64,000 bases of DNA from Phanerochaete sordida (Eukaryota; Basidiomycota; Agaricomycetes; Polyporales; Phanerochaetaceae). The notes beneath the pieces were generated by a model. That model saw only the letters and a list, made by a program, of their open reading frames with translations, was not told where the DNA came from and did not search any database. Of the stretch, positions 31,862 to 43,578 are shown piece by piece. The translations under genes were made by a program, and so were the position numbers. The stretch is from positions 372,001 through 436,000 of the forward strand of contig BPQB01000018.1 in the NCBI GenBank assembly GCA_019973155.2, written 5' to 3'. How positions within the stretch are numbered: position 1 is the first letter of the stretch; each line of letters opens with the position of its first letter.

Positions 31862-34717
31862 TCAGCCTTGGTCGTCGGCGTCCCTCTTGCGCTTCATCTC
31901 TTTCGAGACCTTGTGCTGCGCGGCCTCGTGCTTCGCCAGCTCGGGCGGGACCTTGGACACTGGGCTCTTCGAGATCTCTGTGGGCGGTGGAGATCAGTAT
32001 GGAGTACACCAAGCCACACCCGGGGGAAGCTGTACCTTGCTTGAGATCGTACCTGTCGGAGAGACAAAGATAGTCAGCCTCGAGAGTTCACAGGCATGTG
32101 GAGATAGACAGGAGCTAGAGCGGGAGCGGCACACTCACATAACTTCCTCGTCGTCATTGGTTAAGAGGGTGATAGCAGTACCCTGCTTGCCAGCACGACC
32201 AGTACGACCTAGAACAGAGATACGCAGTCAAGCACAGCCCTAGTCCGAAATAACCGGCAGAATCCACGTACCGATACGATGAACGTAGGCCTCGATTGTG
32301 TTGGCCATTTGGTAGTTGATGACCAGTGTAACGTCGGGTACATCAATACCACGACCGGCAAGATCGGTGGCAACGAGGACGTCGGCTTCCCCAGAGCGGA
32401 GAGCTTGCAAAGCTGCCTCTCGCTGCTCTTGAGTCTTGCCCGAATGCAGAGTCGCAGCGCCCCACTGACACAGCTGTGAGCAAATTACGGCTTACACGGA
32501 CGCGAAAACGACGCACCCCCGCGCGTTGCAGATCTTTCGCGACCATGTCCGCAGTCTTCTTCTGGTTGACGAACACGATGATAGGCGACGCGAATTGTCC
32601 GCTGTTGAGAATCTCGAGCACGCGTTGCCTGACAGATACGCTGTCAGTAGGCAGATAGCGACGAAGCGACGGCCGACGTACTTCTTCCGTTCGTCTCCGA
32701 TGACAAACTCGACTCTCTGCTCGACCGTGTCGACCGCACGGCCGGCTTCACCGATGGTGATGATAGCAGGACGTTTCAAATACTTCTTCGCTAGCCGTTC
32801 AACAGGCGGAGGCATCGTCGCCGAGAACAGCGTAGTGACACGCGTGCGGCCTTTCTTGATCAAAGTCTCGCCGTCGACGTCCATCTGTTCACCTTGATCC
32901 TCGCCCTCCATGGTGTCGCTTGGCAGCTTGTCCAGGATGAACGTCAGGTCGGCCTCGAAACCAAGATTGACCATCCGGTCGGCTTCATCCATGACAATAT
33001 ACCGACATTGCGAAAGGACAATGACGTGGCGCTCGATGACATCCTTCAGACGACCTGGTGTGGCAATGATAATTTCTGCACCAGACCGCAAGTTGAATTG
33101 TTGCTCTTCGACGGAACGCTGCACCAATGTATGTCAGCCACCCTCACAAAACACCTAGTGACAGCGAGTGACTTACACCACCAACGATGGAAACACAGGT
33201 GAAGCCAAGCGGTCCAGCAAACTTCTTCGTCTCCGACTCGATTTGCTGTGCCAGTTCACGGGTAGGAGCCATAATGAGAGCGTATGGGCCGAGATGCCTG
33301 TTCTCGTCGGTGAACAGAGGCAGCTTGGAGATGAAAGACAGCATCGGAATAACGAAAGCAGCGGTCTTACCGGAACCTGTACAGGTATGTTAGCCACAGT
33401 AACGTAGGAACAGAATGAACAATGACCTGTCTCAGCGATGCCTATGATGTCTCTGTTCTGGAGTCCAATGGGAATGGCTTGACGCTGGATGGGTGACGGG
33501 TCTTTGTACCCAATACGCTCAATGACGTCCAAGATGGGCTGAGGAATATCCGACTCAGTCCATGAACGCAGTGGATGGGGAATCTGGCCGCCTGCAAGAG
33601 CTATGAGACAAAAGGCCAACTACAGATATAAAACCAAACGTACCTCGAGAAGCGATGCTGAAGTCTTCCCTAAAGATACGCCAGTCACGCTCCTTCATCT
33701 CTTCCAGTTTCTTCTCCGACCAATGCCTCTCATCGATGCCCGCCTTCGCCGCTCTCCTACGTTCCAACGGGTCCGCCAATTGCGTCACATGGCCTTCAGC
33801 ACCGTTCTTCCTACCGGGCACCGGAGTCCCTCCACCGTCGTCCATGCCAGCGATATGGCCGCGTCCGAACATGACTTGCGCACCCTGCCGCTGGCTGCCG
33901 ACCGCACCAGGAGCCTCCGCAGAGAACGTGTCGTCCTGCTCGTCCCAGTCGAACACGAACTTGCGATCGTTCATCTTGCGAATCTTGCGCTTCTTCTTGT
34001 CCACTCCGAGATAGCGCGACCGGATGGCGGTCAAGTCGTTGTCTGTCATAGGCGGGACGTATTCGGCGGAATCGGTGGTTAACGGTGTTGCCACTGTTCC
34101 ATTTCCGTTCCCTGGAGCAACTGGAGGGGGAGGGGGAGGCATGGATGGCGTGGAGGATCCGTACGCGTTCGCAGAAGCCTTCCCTCTGTCCGCGCGAGGG
34201 CCAGTAGGGACTCCCTGATACGCTTGTCGTCTGTCCTCTTGGGGCGGAGGCGGCCTACGGTCCCGATAGTCGCGCTTGCCATGGCGGTCTCCATGGCGGT
34301 CTCCGTGACGGCCCCGGTCGTCCCTGTCATCGTCTATGCTAAAATAAGCAATAAAGTGCCTTTCAGAGTTCGAGACCACTCACAGCGTCCTCCGCCACCA
34401 GGCCCATAACGCGCAGCGCGCTCGCGTTCTCTCTCCCTCTGACGAACTTCCTCTGCTTCTCTTTCGAGCCTTTCGCGCTCTTGTTTAGCTCTGTCTTCCT
34501 TCTCTTTCTGTTCCCTGATTTCCTGTTCCCTCTTCTCGAGAGCAAGCTTGGCTCTCTGCTCCTTCGTCAGGAACTTGGGCTGTAATGGTACAAGTTTAGC
34601 TCGCTTTACCCGTGACGCAACAGAAAGCAATCTCACTTTAGCCGCAGCCTCCTTCTCCTCCTTCTGCTTCTGTAGCAGGGTCTCTATGGACAACGGCTGT
34701 GACCTCGAGCTGGCCAT
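31862..34717 (-). CDS. PRP28: Spliceosomal DEAD-box ATPase Prp28 (U5 snRNP, DDX23)
   Basis: Eleven exons, 34717-34637, 34579-34384, 34333-33644, 33591-33427, 33376-33177, 33118-32682, 32628-32517, 32464-32272, 32208-32139, 32052-32036 and 31977-31862, encode 758 aa. Prp28 swaps U1 for U6 at the 5' splice site during spliceosome activation. The N terminus has the conserved [16 protein letters not shown] start, a long charged helix and an RD/RH-rich patch, then [12 protein letters not shown]. Helicase motifs are complete: Q motif ([14 protein letters not shown]), [25 protein letters not shown] at 488-491, [13 protein letters not shown] and HRIGRTGRAG. One exon is only 17 bp. The gene is divergent from the EF-hand-like gene with 222 bp between start codons. 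Confidence 0.96.
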
Positions 34718-34939
34718 CGTCGACGTCGAGCGTGAGCGGGTGTGCAGCGTGCAAGCGCGACCTGCGCGGCATCTCGTCGGCGGCACGTGCACGCTTCCAT
34801 TCTGGGAATGGGCAATTCTTCGGCGTCTGCGGGCGGGCGCGACTTGTGATTGACTTCCCGCCACGACCGCCGCCTGGCTCGGGTTCAGGCTCTCGACTAT
34901 ACAACCACACGTTCCCTTACGCACCCGCTCCTTGCCAAA
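34718..34939. promoter_or_regulatory. Short bidirectional promoter, PRP28 and the EF-hand-like gene
   Basis: Only 222 bp separate the two divergent start codons, so both promoters must lie here. No TATA box is obvious. The function is inferred from orientation. Confidence 0.6.
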
Positions 34940-35698
34940 ATGAACAAAGCAGTAGAAGAGCTGAGAGCCTCCTCCCACATGCGATTCGAGAGCCCTGAGC
35001 CCGAGTCGCGCCAAGGCAGAAGGAATGTGCGTGCTGCAGGCGTGCAGCTCCTTGACGCGGAGGGCGCGATCTCTGTAGAGGTGACTGGCCCAACATCCAT
35101 CTGAGTAGGTGGTAGCTAATTGCGAACAAATTAGTTAGAAGCGTGTCTCGCGCATATATTCGCGAAATATTGCACGCCACGGCCTGAAAAACAACCTGGC
35201 CTCCTAGTGCCCCCGCCAGGCGCGTCTCTGTCATCTGAAGGCCTTGACGACTGGGCAAGGGACACGAATGGCTCTGCCTTCGACGAAGACTCCAAAGAGG
35301 AGTTGTTGATGTTTATGGACTGCACCGAGGAAGGCGGATTGACGTGCGTAACATACTTTCGCTAGCAACTTGCGAAGTTGACGTAGTCTACCCACAGCTT
35401 TGAGGGCTTCTTGCAAGTCTACCAGCTTCAAACGGAATCTGATGAGGAAGAAACGTGGAGAGATCTTGTGAGTTCGAGCAGAACACATTTGTGTTGCACT
35501 AGACTGCTGCTAAATATTTCTCAGTCTGTTCACGGCTTTGATCGAACTCTGAAGCTCGTCACCACACGGCGAGAGGAGATGGAGGACGAAATGGACACCG
35601 AGAGCTCTTCTAGGTTTGTCGTAATTAACCTTCAGTTGACAATCGCTTATTCTCTTGACAGACCCAATGGGAACATTGCGGACACGTCGTCATCATAA
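34940..35698 (+). CDS. Small acidic protein, divergent EF-hand-like
   Basis: Five exons, 34940-35080, 35135-35343, 35398-35467, 35525-35613 and 35662-35698, encode 181 aa. The middle of the protein reads DEDSKEELLMFMDCTEEGG, then LTFEGFLQVYQLQTESDEEE, a helix-loop-helix pattern resembling a divergent EF-hand (acidic loop, then F-x-x-F-L) without a canonical DxDxDG loop. A first half-site may be DAEGAISVELEACLAHIF. The C-terminal stretch is charged, ending in DTSSS. I do not recognise a named family with confidence; calmodulin-like is the best structural guess. All four introns are short (51-57 bp) and the frame closes cleanly, which supports a real gene. Confidence 0.72.
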
Positions 35699-35947
35699 CC
35701 AAACGTACTTCGCCTCGTTCTTCAAGCCTACTTTCCTGGCATACCCTGCACGCTATCATGACCGCCATTTCTAATTTACCACATTTCTTTCAACTTGGTT
35801 TATACTCGTCTCACCTTTTTGCACCGATGACCTCTTCACAGTCCCTGTATAACATATTGACGAAGTGCAACGGGTAATCATGAATTCACAGAAGCAGCTC
35901 CGAAACTTGAGTATCTCTCAGAACTATACTGCGGACATGCATTGTGT

Positions 35948-36887
35948 CTACACATTTTTACCAGTAGCTTTCCGAATTTGCGTGAAGGTCCAAATTTCCA
36001 TCCCATCCCACTCCTCTTTCGCCCACAGGAGACCGCCCTTTTCCATCGCTTCGACTACTTTCCGCTGCGGAACTCGAGTGACCGTGAAGATCTTTCTGGC
36101 TTTCCCCAGGAAGTCGTCCACCAGAGCAGGATCACGACGTTCTACGCAGATGTATAGAGTGGGCTTGATAGCCTTCTCCGAATCTGCCAAGGTCACCGAA
36201 AGTGTATATAGATGCTGCAAGGTCCGGAGGAGAGGTTCTACCAAGTGGGGCGAATAAACCGTATCTGCGGTGACGATGAGGTCAAAGGGAGGCGCGAGCG
36301 AACAAGGTTGGGACGCGGTAAATGGTGCAGTGGGCCTGGATGTAGACGCTATGATAGCGTTATCTATCCAAGTCCAGTCTGACGGAGGAGTCGTCCAATC
36401 CAAAGCGCGAAGTTCTATGGTTCCACTTTCTGACGGCAGATCGCTGACGTTGTTCGCGATGTTCGCAGCAAGAACAGAGTCTATGACGTCGGGGAGATCT
36501 GTCGCCAGGACATCATATCCTAGGGAGCTGAGGGCTAGGCTGAGGTCGCTTCAGAGAATGCAGAGGAAGGCCGAGAAAGAGCCGGGGGAGCACCGTCTCA
36601 TCCGGAAGTTGGCGAGGAAGAGATACGTACGCAGAGAGACCGATACCACTGCCCAGCTCGAGCACCCTGGGGCGTCTGGAAGGCACGGTCTGCCTAGCGC
36701 GGGGTTTGTCGAGAAGACGAGACAGCCATGCGGACAGGACTTGCGCGCCCATCCAGAGTGCGGTGCCATTTGTATTGCCGTTGTCAAGTTGTGCGAGGTG
36801 AAAGAGAGAATGCCTGAAGCGATAGTCGAGCGCGGGGAGGTGTTTCGTCTGGTGCGCAGGGAGAGGGGGTGAGGCATTGTTCGACAT
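35948..36887 (-). CDS. METTL21-like S-adenosylmethionine-dependent methyltransferase
   Basis: Two exons, 36887-36631 and 36539-35948 (91 bp intron), encode 282 aa. The fold is a seven-beta-strand methyltransferase of the lysine methyltransferase group (METTL21/Rrg1/Efm-like). Visible are GTALWMGAQVLSAWL before motif I, motif I VLELGSGIGLSA, the second-strand acidic LATDLPDV, an RALDW segment and the post-I/IV signature FDLIVTADTVYSP. The usual DxxF/Y motif is represented by ADTVY. The substrate cannot be told; protein lysines (elongation factor, Hsp70) are typical for the family. The C terminus ends in a short hydrophobic-aromatic strand (GMEIWTFTQI). It is divergent from the Rho-GEF gene (289 bp between starts) and converges on the EF-hand-like gene. 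Confidence 0.88.
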
Positions 36888-37176
36888 ATTGGTGTGCGTT
36901 GGACGAAGAGCACGGAGGCTGAGTGGACGAGGCTGAGGGAGGTGATGGTCGAGGAACACGAGGCAAAGGCATGCAATGCCGGACACCGCCTGGTGGTTCA
37001 AAGCGCCAAGCGCCGTTCCAGCACGCGTCTGTGAACCTCCGTCTGTCCCTCAACACCACCCCCTCATCCTCTCTCACCAGACCAATCGCCGCTCTCTGCG
37101 CTTCCGGCCTCGCCCCCCGTCCATCTAGGAGCATTCTGGAGGGTAGCAGAGTTGGCACGCTTTACACACGCAACCC

Positions 37177-40100
37177 ATGAAGGCGTTTCTCAATCGCATC
37201 AACCGCGGTCTCTCCAAGGACAAGGACAGGGAGAAGGACCATATACACAGGGAGAAAGTACCCCAGCTGTCACCACTTCCTGAATGGCCGCCACATCTTG
37301 CGCAAACGACGCCGACCTCGGTCTTCAAACCCCTCCCAGAACTATCGTCACGACCGTTACCGCCAGTAGATGAGCCCACATCTTCTTCGACCGACTCTTC
37401 CGCGAATCCCACGCCTACACCGACCGGCTCGATAACACGGTTGCCCACGTCAGATGTCAAGGACGACCTGCGCATCCTTGAGGTCACTGTGACGACCGAG
37501 TCCCCGCGCCTAGCGGGAGCGGACTCCGCTGGTCGCAACTCACGAAAGACCAACAACAGCAGCAACAGCTCGAACGGCGCGCACGCAGACGTGCAGAAGA
37601 AGGTTGCCTTCCTGTCCCCACCACCTACCCCAGGTCCTTCGGCAGACCGTCCCCTGCCATCCAACACACCAACACCTGGGAATTCAGGCCCGTCGAAGAC
37701 AACTGTTTCTCGTTTCCAAGCTGCACATGTCAAGGACACGAGAGGCTCGACGTCTACCGCGGCATCTTCCAGGACAGATGTTGCTTCCACGATGAAGACT
37801 GCGAAGGCTGGCTCAACCCGCGCCGCTTCGTCTCCTTACCCGCGAGGATACGGTGACGGAGCGTCGATCCATCAGTCGCTGCGATCGGGCACACCGTACT
37901 CGCAGATGACCCACGCTAGCAGTCGCATACTCTCTGCTCAGTCATGGAGCGAAGGTGCGGAGGAGGATCTTGTTTCCAATATTGGACAACGAGAGCGCAC
38001 ACGACAGGAAGTCCTCTGGGAAATCGTAGCGAGCGAAGAGCGGTACGTGCATTCGCATGCGAGCACTATATCTCGTGACTGAACGTGTCGCAGCTATGTC
38101 AATGAACTATTGAAGATGAAGGAGACTTTTATCGACCCCTTATTGCATCCTTATTCTGCTTCCACTCCTGCATCCCCAGCCTTTGATGACTTTCCCGCAG
38201 AATCCCCGCGGGAATCCATCGACCACCTCCCTATCGCTGCTCGCTTCCTCACCCCAACGCCGTTCCGTTCAGAATCTCCATCAAGAGACGAGCACCCGAA
38301 TATCGATGGCGAGTCACTTAACTCAGAGGAAGAGGACGAGGCGGAGGATCGTATGGGCGCCACATTCACTTCCACCAAAAAGAGTTCGACGCTGAAGCAT
38401 AATCACCCCCGGTCGCCGTACGGCAATACCGCGACTCGTACAGGTGGAAAGTACGGTACCACAGTTCCGTTCCCTGCGCGCTCACATCAGTCACTTCCGC
38501 CACCGCCACGCACTAATCCCATGGCTAGTTCCACACAGTCGCTTGGGCGGCAGTCTGTGCATGAACGAGACTTGAACATTCCTATCCCGTCTCCGAAACC
38601 CGCATCTACCGCGCCTTCCCGGGTGTTGCAGAGGTTCAAGAAGAGCTCAGCCCCCGCTCCTGTTGGGTCGTCAGGCGGTATTTCGTCTAACATGCTACCA
38701 GAAGACCTCAAGAAGTGTCTCGAGGTCATCGAGGGTGGTATTCTGGATGGCCACATGAAGTTGAGCGAGAGTTTGCGGAAACGCTATGAGGACCAGTATC
38801 CTTTGGTCCGCTCGCTTGCGGATGTATTCGTCGCAAACGTAGGTGTATCATTATCCGTACATCAGCTACAGTGAGTTCATTCTACCTCTACAGTCACACA
38901 TCTTGCACGGGTATGCCACTTTCGTCTTGCATCTCGAGCGGGCTCTGGAGCAAGTAGACAACGCTCTTTCCACCGCGGCTGCTACCAAAAAGCCGAAGAA
39001 ACAGGACGCCGACCAGTGGCTGAAAGTTTGCACTTACCTGCAGCAGCTCGAGCACAATGCTTCGGAGAAGGGCGAGACCGGCTTGGCGATTTCGCTGTCA
39101 AAACCGTTCCAGCGGCTGCTCAAGTACCCGCTCCTCTTCCAGAATCTACTGTTTCACACCGATCCCAGCACGTTCGAGTACGAAAGTACGCTGCAGATGG
39201 TCGCGGAGGTCGAGACAATCGTCCGGAGCATCGAAGACGAGAAGATCCAGAAGGAGGAGCGCGACAAGACTCGCGACGTGTTCGGGCGGATCGAAGGTCT
39301 GGACAAGGTGAAGCAACTCATGATGCCGAAGCCGTCACGGGTACTCGTCGAGGAACGTGTCGTGCTTGCGGTCAACGACAGTTCGAAGCCTATGTCACCA
39401 CCGCCGTCCGCAAAGCCTGCGGGTGCTGTCAAGGGCAAGACGTCGTTCAAGCGTCTGAGCGATGTCCTCCAGTCGAATAGCAGCGGTATCGGAGGGAAGA
39501 AGGATCAGTGGTTGGTCGTCTTTAATGACGTCGTCCTGCGTTGTCAGAGGACTGGCACGACGTCTCTGCCTATGGGCTCTTCGAGTAATCCTCGCTCAGC
39601 CTCTATGCCAGACTTGCAGGGCAAGAACAAGTATGGCACGGAAAGACGACGAGCTTCGCAGGTGAAGCCCCGTAACCTGTATAAGTTCCTCAAGGTATGT
39701 TCATATGTGATTATCTGGCTCCGTTGCCTCATGACTTTGCTCAAGATCGAGACGTGGGCTATCGGAGACGTCGTCCAGCCACGGGAGGGCGTCGTTTCTA
39801 TGGAAGAGTAAGTGCTTGGAGTTCAGCTGTCCAGCATGCTCTAACGACGTGTCCATCTGTAGCGTTGTCAGATCGAGACAGCAGGTACACTCCGGCGTGC
39901 CCCAGCCGCGGCTAGTGCCTATGCCAGACGATGTCGAAGACGAGGGTGGTGACTCTGATGACTCTGACCGCAAGAGCAAAATGAGTTTCTCGTACTGGGG
40001 GGCTGACAAGGTGACTTTGCAGAAGCCAGTTGTCAAGCCTCGCACGCCGGCGACATCTGGTGCACGGCGAGGCGGACCGTCGTATGGAAGAGAGTCCTCA

Positions 40101-40475
40101 GCAATCGCCAAGTTCGGCAACCGCATGCCAGACGCACAGCATGCCGTGCGTCCTGCCAGTCGCCGCACGCAGACGACGCCGACCAGTCGACAGCCTGCAC
40201 AGTCAGAGGATGGCCACGCCATGAAAGCTACCGTCACCAGAGACAGGCCGGGGTGGAACCAGAGCACCCGTGCCACGGTTACACCTGTGCCTAAGAACGC
40301 TCGTGTGCGCAACACTTCTCAGACGAGCACAGCGACGCGAACGCCGACAATCCCTGCCGCCCCTATCCCTACCGCCGCCAAGCTATCCTCACCAGCGCCA
40401 TCCGAAGACTCCGGGGTCGGCTTCTACAAAACGATCATGGCCCAAAACCCTTCGCTGAATCGGCTCAACCCATAG
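37177..40475 (+). CDS. Rho guanine-nucleotide exchange factor (DH-PH type)
   Basis: Five exons, 37177-38042, 38094-38838, 38894-39694, 39746-39807 and 39863-40475, encode 1028 aa. The N-terminal 280 residues are disordered Ser/Thr/Pro. A Dbl-homology domain starts at RQEVLWEIVASEERYVNELLKMKETFIDPLL, described here as two short blocks: the EERYVNELL helix and the later HILHGYATFVLHLERAL and ISLSKPFQRLLKYPLLFQN helices, the last being the signature QR-x4-YPLL. A Ser/Pro-rich insert of about 220 residues lies inside the DH domain between its first and second conserved regions. A PH-like part follows (WLVVFNDVVLRCQRT, FSYWGADKV). The protein should activate a Rho/Cdc42 GTPase at the cortex; which one is unknown. 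The C-terminal 150 residues are low-complexity and basic. Confidence 0.88.
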
Positions 40476-41033
40476 ACGACTCCTCACGACTACGGACAAC
40501 ATCTTTCTCTTCACCTTCTGCTTCTCGATAACGCCTGCTTTAACGGAACTTTCACGATCTTCCTTCACGGCACATACGGTCTCTCTTTATCCTCCTGCCG
40601 AGCTTGCTATTGCTATCACTGCACCGTTGCATCTCTTCACTTCTTCCTCCACACACTGTCATCGAGTATCCCCCATTGTCAAACGATACCGTAATCACCC
40701 TCGTTATTGCACATATGCTTCCATACCCTCTTAATCTGCTCCAATCGTTCGTTCCCCGCGTCTCATATATAGTGTGCTATGGCTCGGATACCCTTAGCAT
40801 CTTCCTCAATCGCTCGCTCGCTCGCTCGACGCCCATTCTGTCGCTCCTTGATACCACTGCTCGCACGATGCCCCCACCCCATACCGCTCCTTCATGTGTT
40901 TTGTCCTAGTACAGTCCGTAGTCACTTTCTCTATTAGATTCAAGATGTATTACAACTCCCTCTCTGGATTCTTTATTTTTCCCTCGCGCCCTACGTCTCT
41001 ACTTCCTCTCTATCTCTCTCTTTCTGTATCTAA
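40476..41033. other. Intergenic, convergent gene ends
   Basis: A pyrimidine-rich 558 bp stretch (long T/C runs, including a ctctatctctctctttc tract near 41008-41025) lies between the stop codons of the Rho-GEF and asparagine synthetase genes. It is probably 3' UTR sequence. Confidence 0.55.
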
Positions 41034-43161
41034 TTAACTGGACGTCTCGTACGCCGCTGTGTGAATCTCTACGGCCCTGCCACTCGGATCTGAGGCGCAG
41101 CCCCAGTCGCCTCTTGGTATCCACCTGCGTGTTGCATGTCAGCGAGTGCTCGAGAGCAGGGGGCGCGGCGACATACCTGACAGCGGTCTTCGCAGCCGCT
41201 TCTGAGGGGAACAGGCCGTCGAAGACCTCGCGAATGTAGTACGCCTCCTTCGTGTCGGGCGTGTCGTGCGGCCAGCGCTCCGCGCGCTTCGCGAACGCCT
41301 CGTCCGAGACCTCCTGCGCGGCGTGGTCCTTCATGCTGCAAGACAACCGCAGTCAGCACCCGAACACACACTGCGCACACGCCGCGACGCACCCGTCGAT
41401 CCACGAGTAGCCGACGCCGTCCGAAAACTGCTCCTTCTGGCGCCACAGGATCGAGCGCGGGAGGTACGGCTTGCCGTCGGGCGCGCAGTCGAACGCCTTG
41501 CGGATGATGTACTTCTCCATGCGCGGGCAGCCGTCCGCGTCGAGCGCCTGCTCCGCGCCCTTGGCGAACATCTTCTCGGCCGGGTCGACGTTCATCGCGA
41601 CCTCGAGGAACGCCCGGTCGAGGAACGGCACGCGCGCCTCGAGGCCCCACGCCATCGTCGACTTGTTCGCGCGCAGGCAGTCCGCCGTGTGCAGGTTCTT
41701 CACGCGCCGCACGCACTCCTGGTGGAACGACTTGGCGTCGGGCGCCTTGTGGAAGTAGAGGTAGCCTGCGCGGGCGTGAGCTCATGTGTGCAGGCGGTCC
41801 GAGGCCTGCGGGACGCACCGCCGAAGATCTCGTCGCTGCCCTCGCCAGACAGCACCATCTTGACACCCATCGCCTTGATCTTGCGGCTCAGGAGGTACAT
41901 GGGCGTGCTCGCGCGGACGGTCGTCACGTCGTACGTCTCGAGGTGGTAGATGACATCCGGGATGGCGTCGAGGCCCTCCTGGACGGTGAACACGTACTCG
42001 TGGTGCACGGTGCCCAGGTAATGCGCCGCCTTGCGCGCCGCGAGCAGGTCGGGCGAGTTCTCGAGGCCAATCGAGAAGGAGTGCAGCTGCGGCCACGACG
42101 CGATCGTGGCTGAGCAATTCGCGTGAGGAAGGTTATTATTGAGGAGCTCGAGCAGGACGCACCGTATTCGTCGATCTCGTGTCCGTTGGCCGGCGACGCC
42201 GGGCCACTCTGCGCCTCCCTGAGCTTCTTTCTCCGGATCTCCGCCTGCGCAAGCGCGACCTTCTCGGTCTCGCGCGCGGCAATCGACGCGATGAGGCTGC
42301 TGTCGAGGCCGCCGCTGAGGAGGACGCCGTACGGGACCTCGGACATGAGCCGCTTGCGGACGGCGGCCTCGAGGGCCTCGCGGAGCTGCGTGAGGTCCGC
42401 GGGCGCGCTGGGGACCGTCGCGGCGGGGCCGTCGAGGTCGCCGTCCCACCAGGACGGGCGGAAGTAGCGCACGGTGCTGCTGTCCGCGGAGTCGTAGACG
42501 TGGCCGGGCGGGAAGGCGATGAGCTCGTCGCACTCGTCGTGGAGCGCCTTGAGCTCGGACGCGAAGTAGGTCGCGCCCGGGCGCGCGGAGGCCCAGCCCT
42601 GGTAGAGCGTCGTGATGCCGATCGGGTCGCGCGCGGCGATGATGCGCGAGGGCGTCACGGACTCGTCGAGCAGCACGAACGAGAACATGCCGTCGAGCTT
42701 GTCGCAGAGGTCCTTGCCGTACTCGCGGTACTGCGCGCGCGGGCGTGTCTCGGGTCAGCGGGGCATGTGGCAAAGCGCGCGGACACTCACGAGGGGGATG
42801 ATGACCTCGCAGTCAGAGTGCGTCTTGAAGTTGTAAGGGGTCTTGAGGCCCTCGCGCAGTTTTGAGTGGTTGTAGATCTCGCCGTTGACACAGAGGATGA
42901 TCTTTCCGTCATCGCTCACTAGGGGCTGAGCACCAGACTCTGTGCACGCTTTCGGTGAGCAGAGACGCGAAGGCAGAGCGTAGCATGCCACGCACCGACA
43001 CCGACGATGGCCAGGCGTTCGTGCACCAGCACCGACTGCTGTCCGACGTAGCATCCTGACCAGTCCGGGCCCCGATGTCTGATTTTCTTGGAGCATGCGA
43101 TGAGGCGCGTGCGGTCTTGCGCAGGCTTCTCGAGGCCGTGGGCGGCGAGGATTCCACACAT
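41034..43161 (-). CDS. ASN1: Asparagine synthetase (glutamine-hydrolysing)
   Basis: Seven exons, 43161-42996, 42939-42791, 42730-42163, 42109-41819, 41765-41393, 41335-41177 and 41124-41034, encode 598 aa. The cytosolic enzyme makes asparagine from aspartate, glutamine and ATP. The start gives MCGILAAHG with the catalytic nucleophile Cys2, so processing of Met1 exposes it. The glutaminase domain shows [17 protein letters not shown] and HSDCEVI; the synthetase domain shows the PP-loop [24 protein letters not shown] and [23 protein letters not shown] segment after the PP-loop ([22 protein letters not shown]) is slightly longer than in yeast. Two yeast paralogues exist; this window has one copy. 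Confidence 0.96.
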
Positions 43162-43578
43162 TGCAGCGTTCTAGGAGGGGTGCCCCGGGTGGCAGGTCGT
43201 GGTCGAGGAGAGAGAGCTGGAGGTGACTCGGGTGTCTGCGCGGTGACTCGCTTTTTGGCCCCCTGGCTCTGGCGGTGTGATTTCAGGGCAGATCTCCATT
43301 CGCGCCTTCTTCCAGCTCTTCCTCTTTCTCCGTTTCCCCGAATTCCCGATCGCTGCTTCACGCTACGATCGCCTGTGCCACGCTGTGTCCTATCCGCGTC
43401 GAACACGACCCTGAACTGCCCTCGCGCTCCTCCGTCCGTGTCTCGTGCCTCCGACAAGTGACGAATTCCAAGCGATGTCATGGCTATTCTTCCTACATAC
43501 ACTACACCTCCACCGATAGTACACCGAAAAAATTGTTGCGACTAGTCCCGTGCCAAGAACACTCTATTTTCCTAACGT
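43162..43578. promoter_or_regulatory. Intergenic, ASN1 promoter and aldo-keto reductase 3' flank
   Basis: A 417 bp spacer between two minus-strand genes in fact lies upstream of ASN1 and downstream of the reductase gene. Apart from a pyrimidine-rich strand near 43290-43350 nothing specific is visible. Confidence 0.45.
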
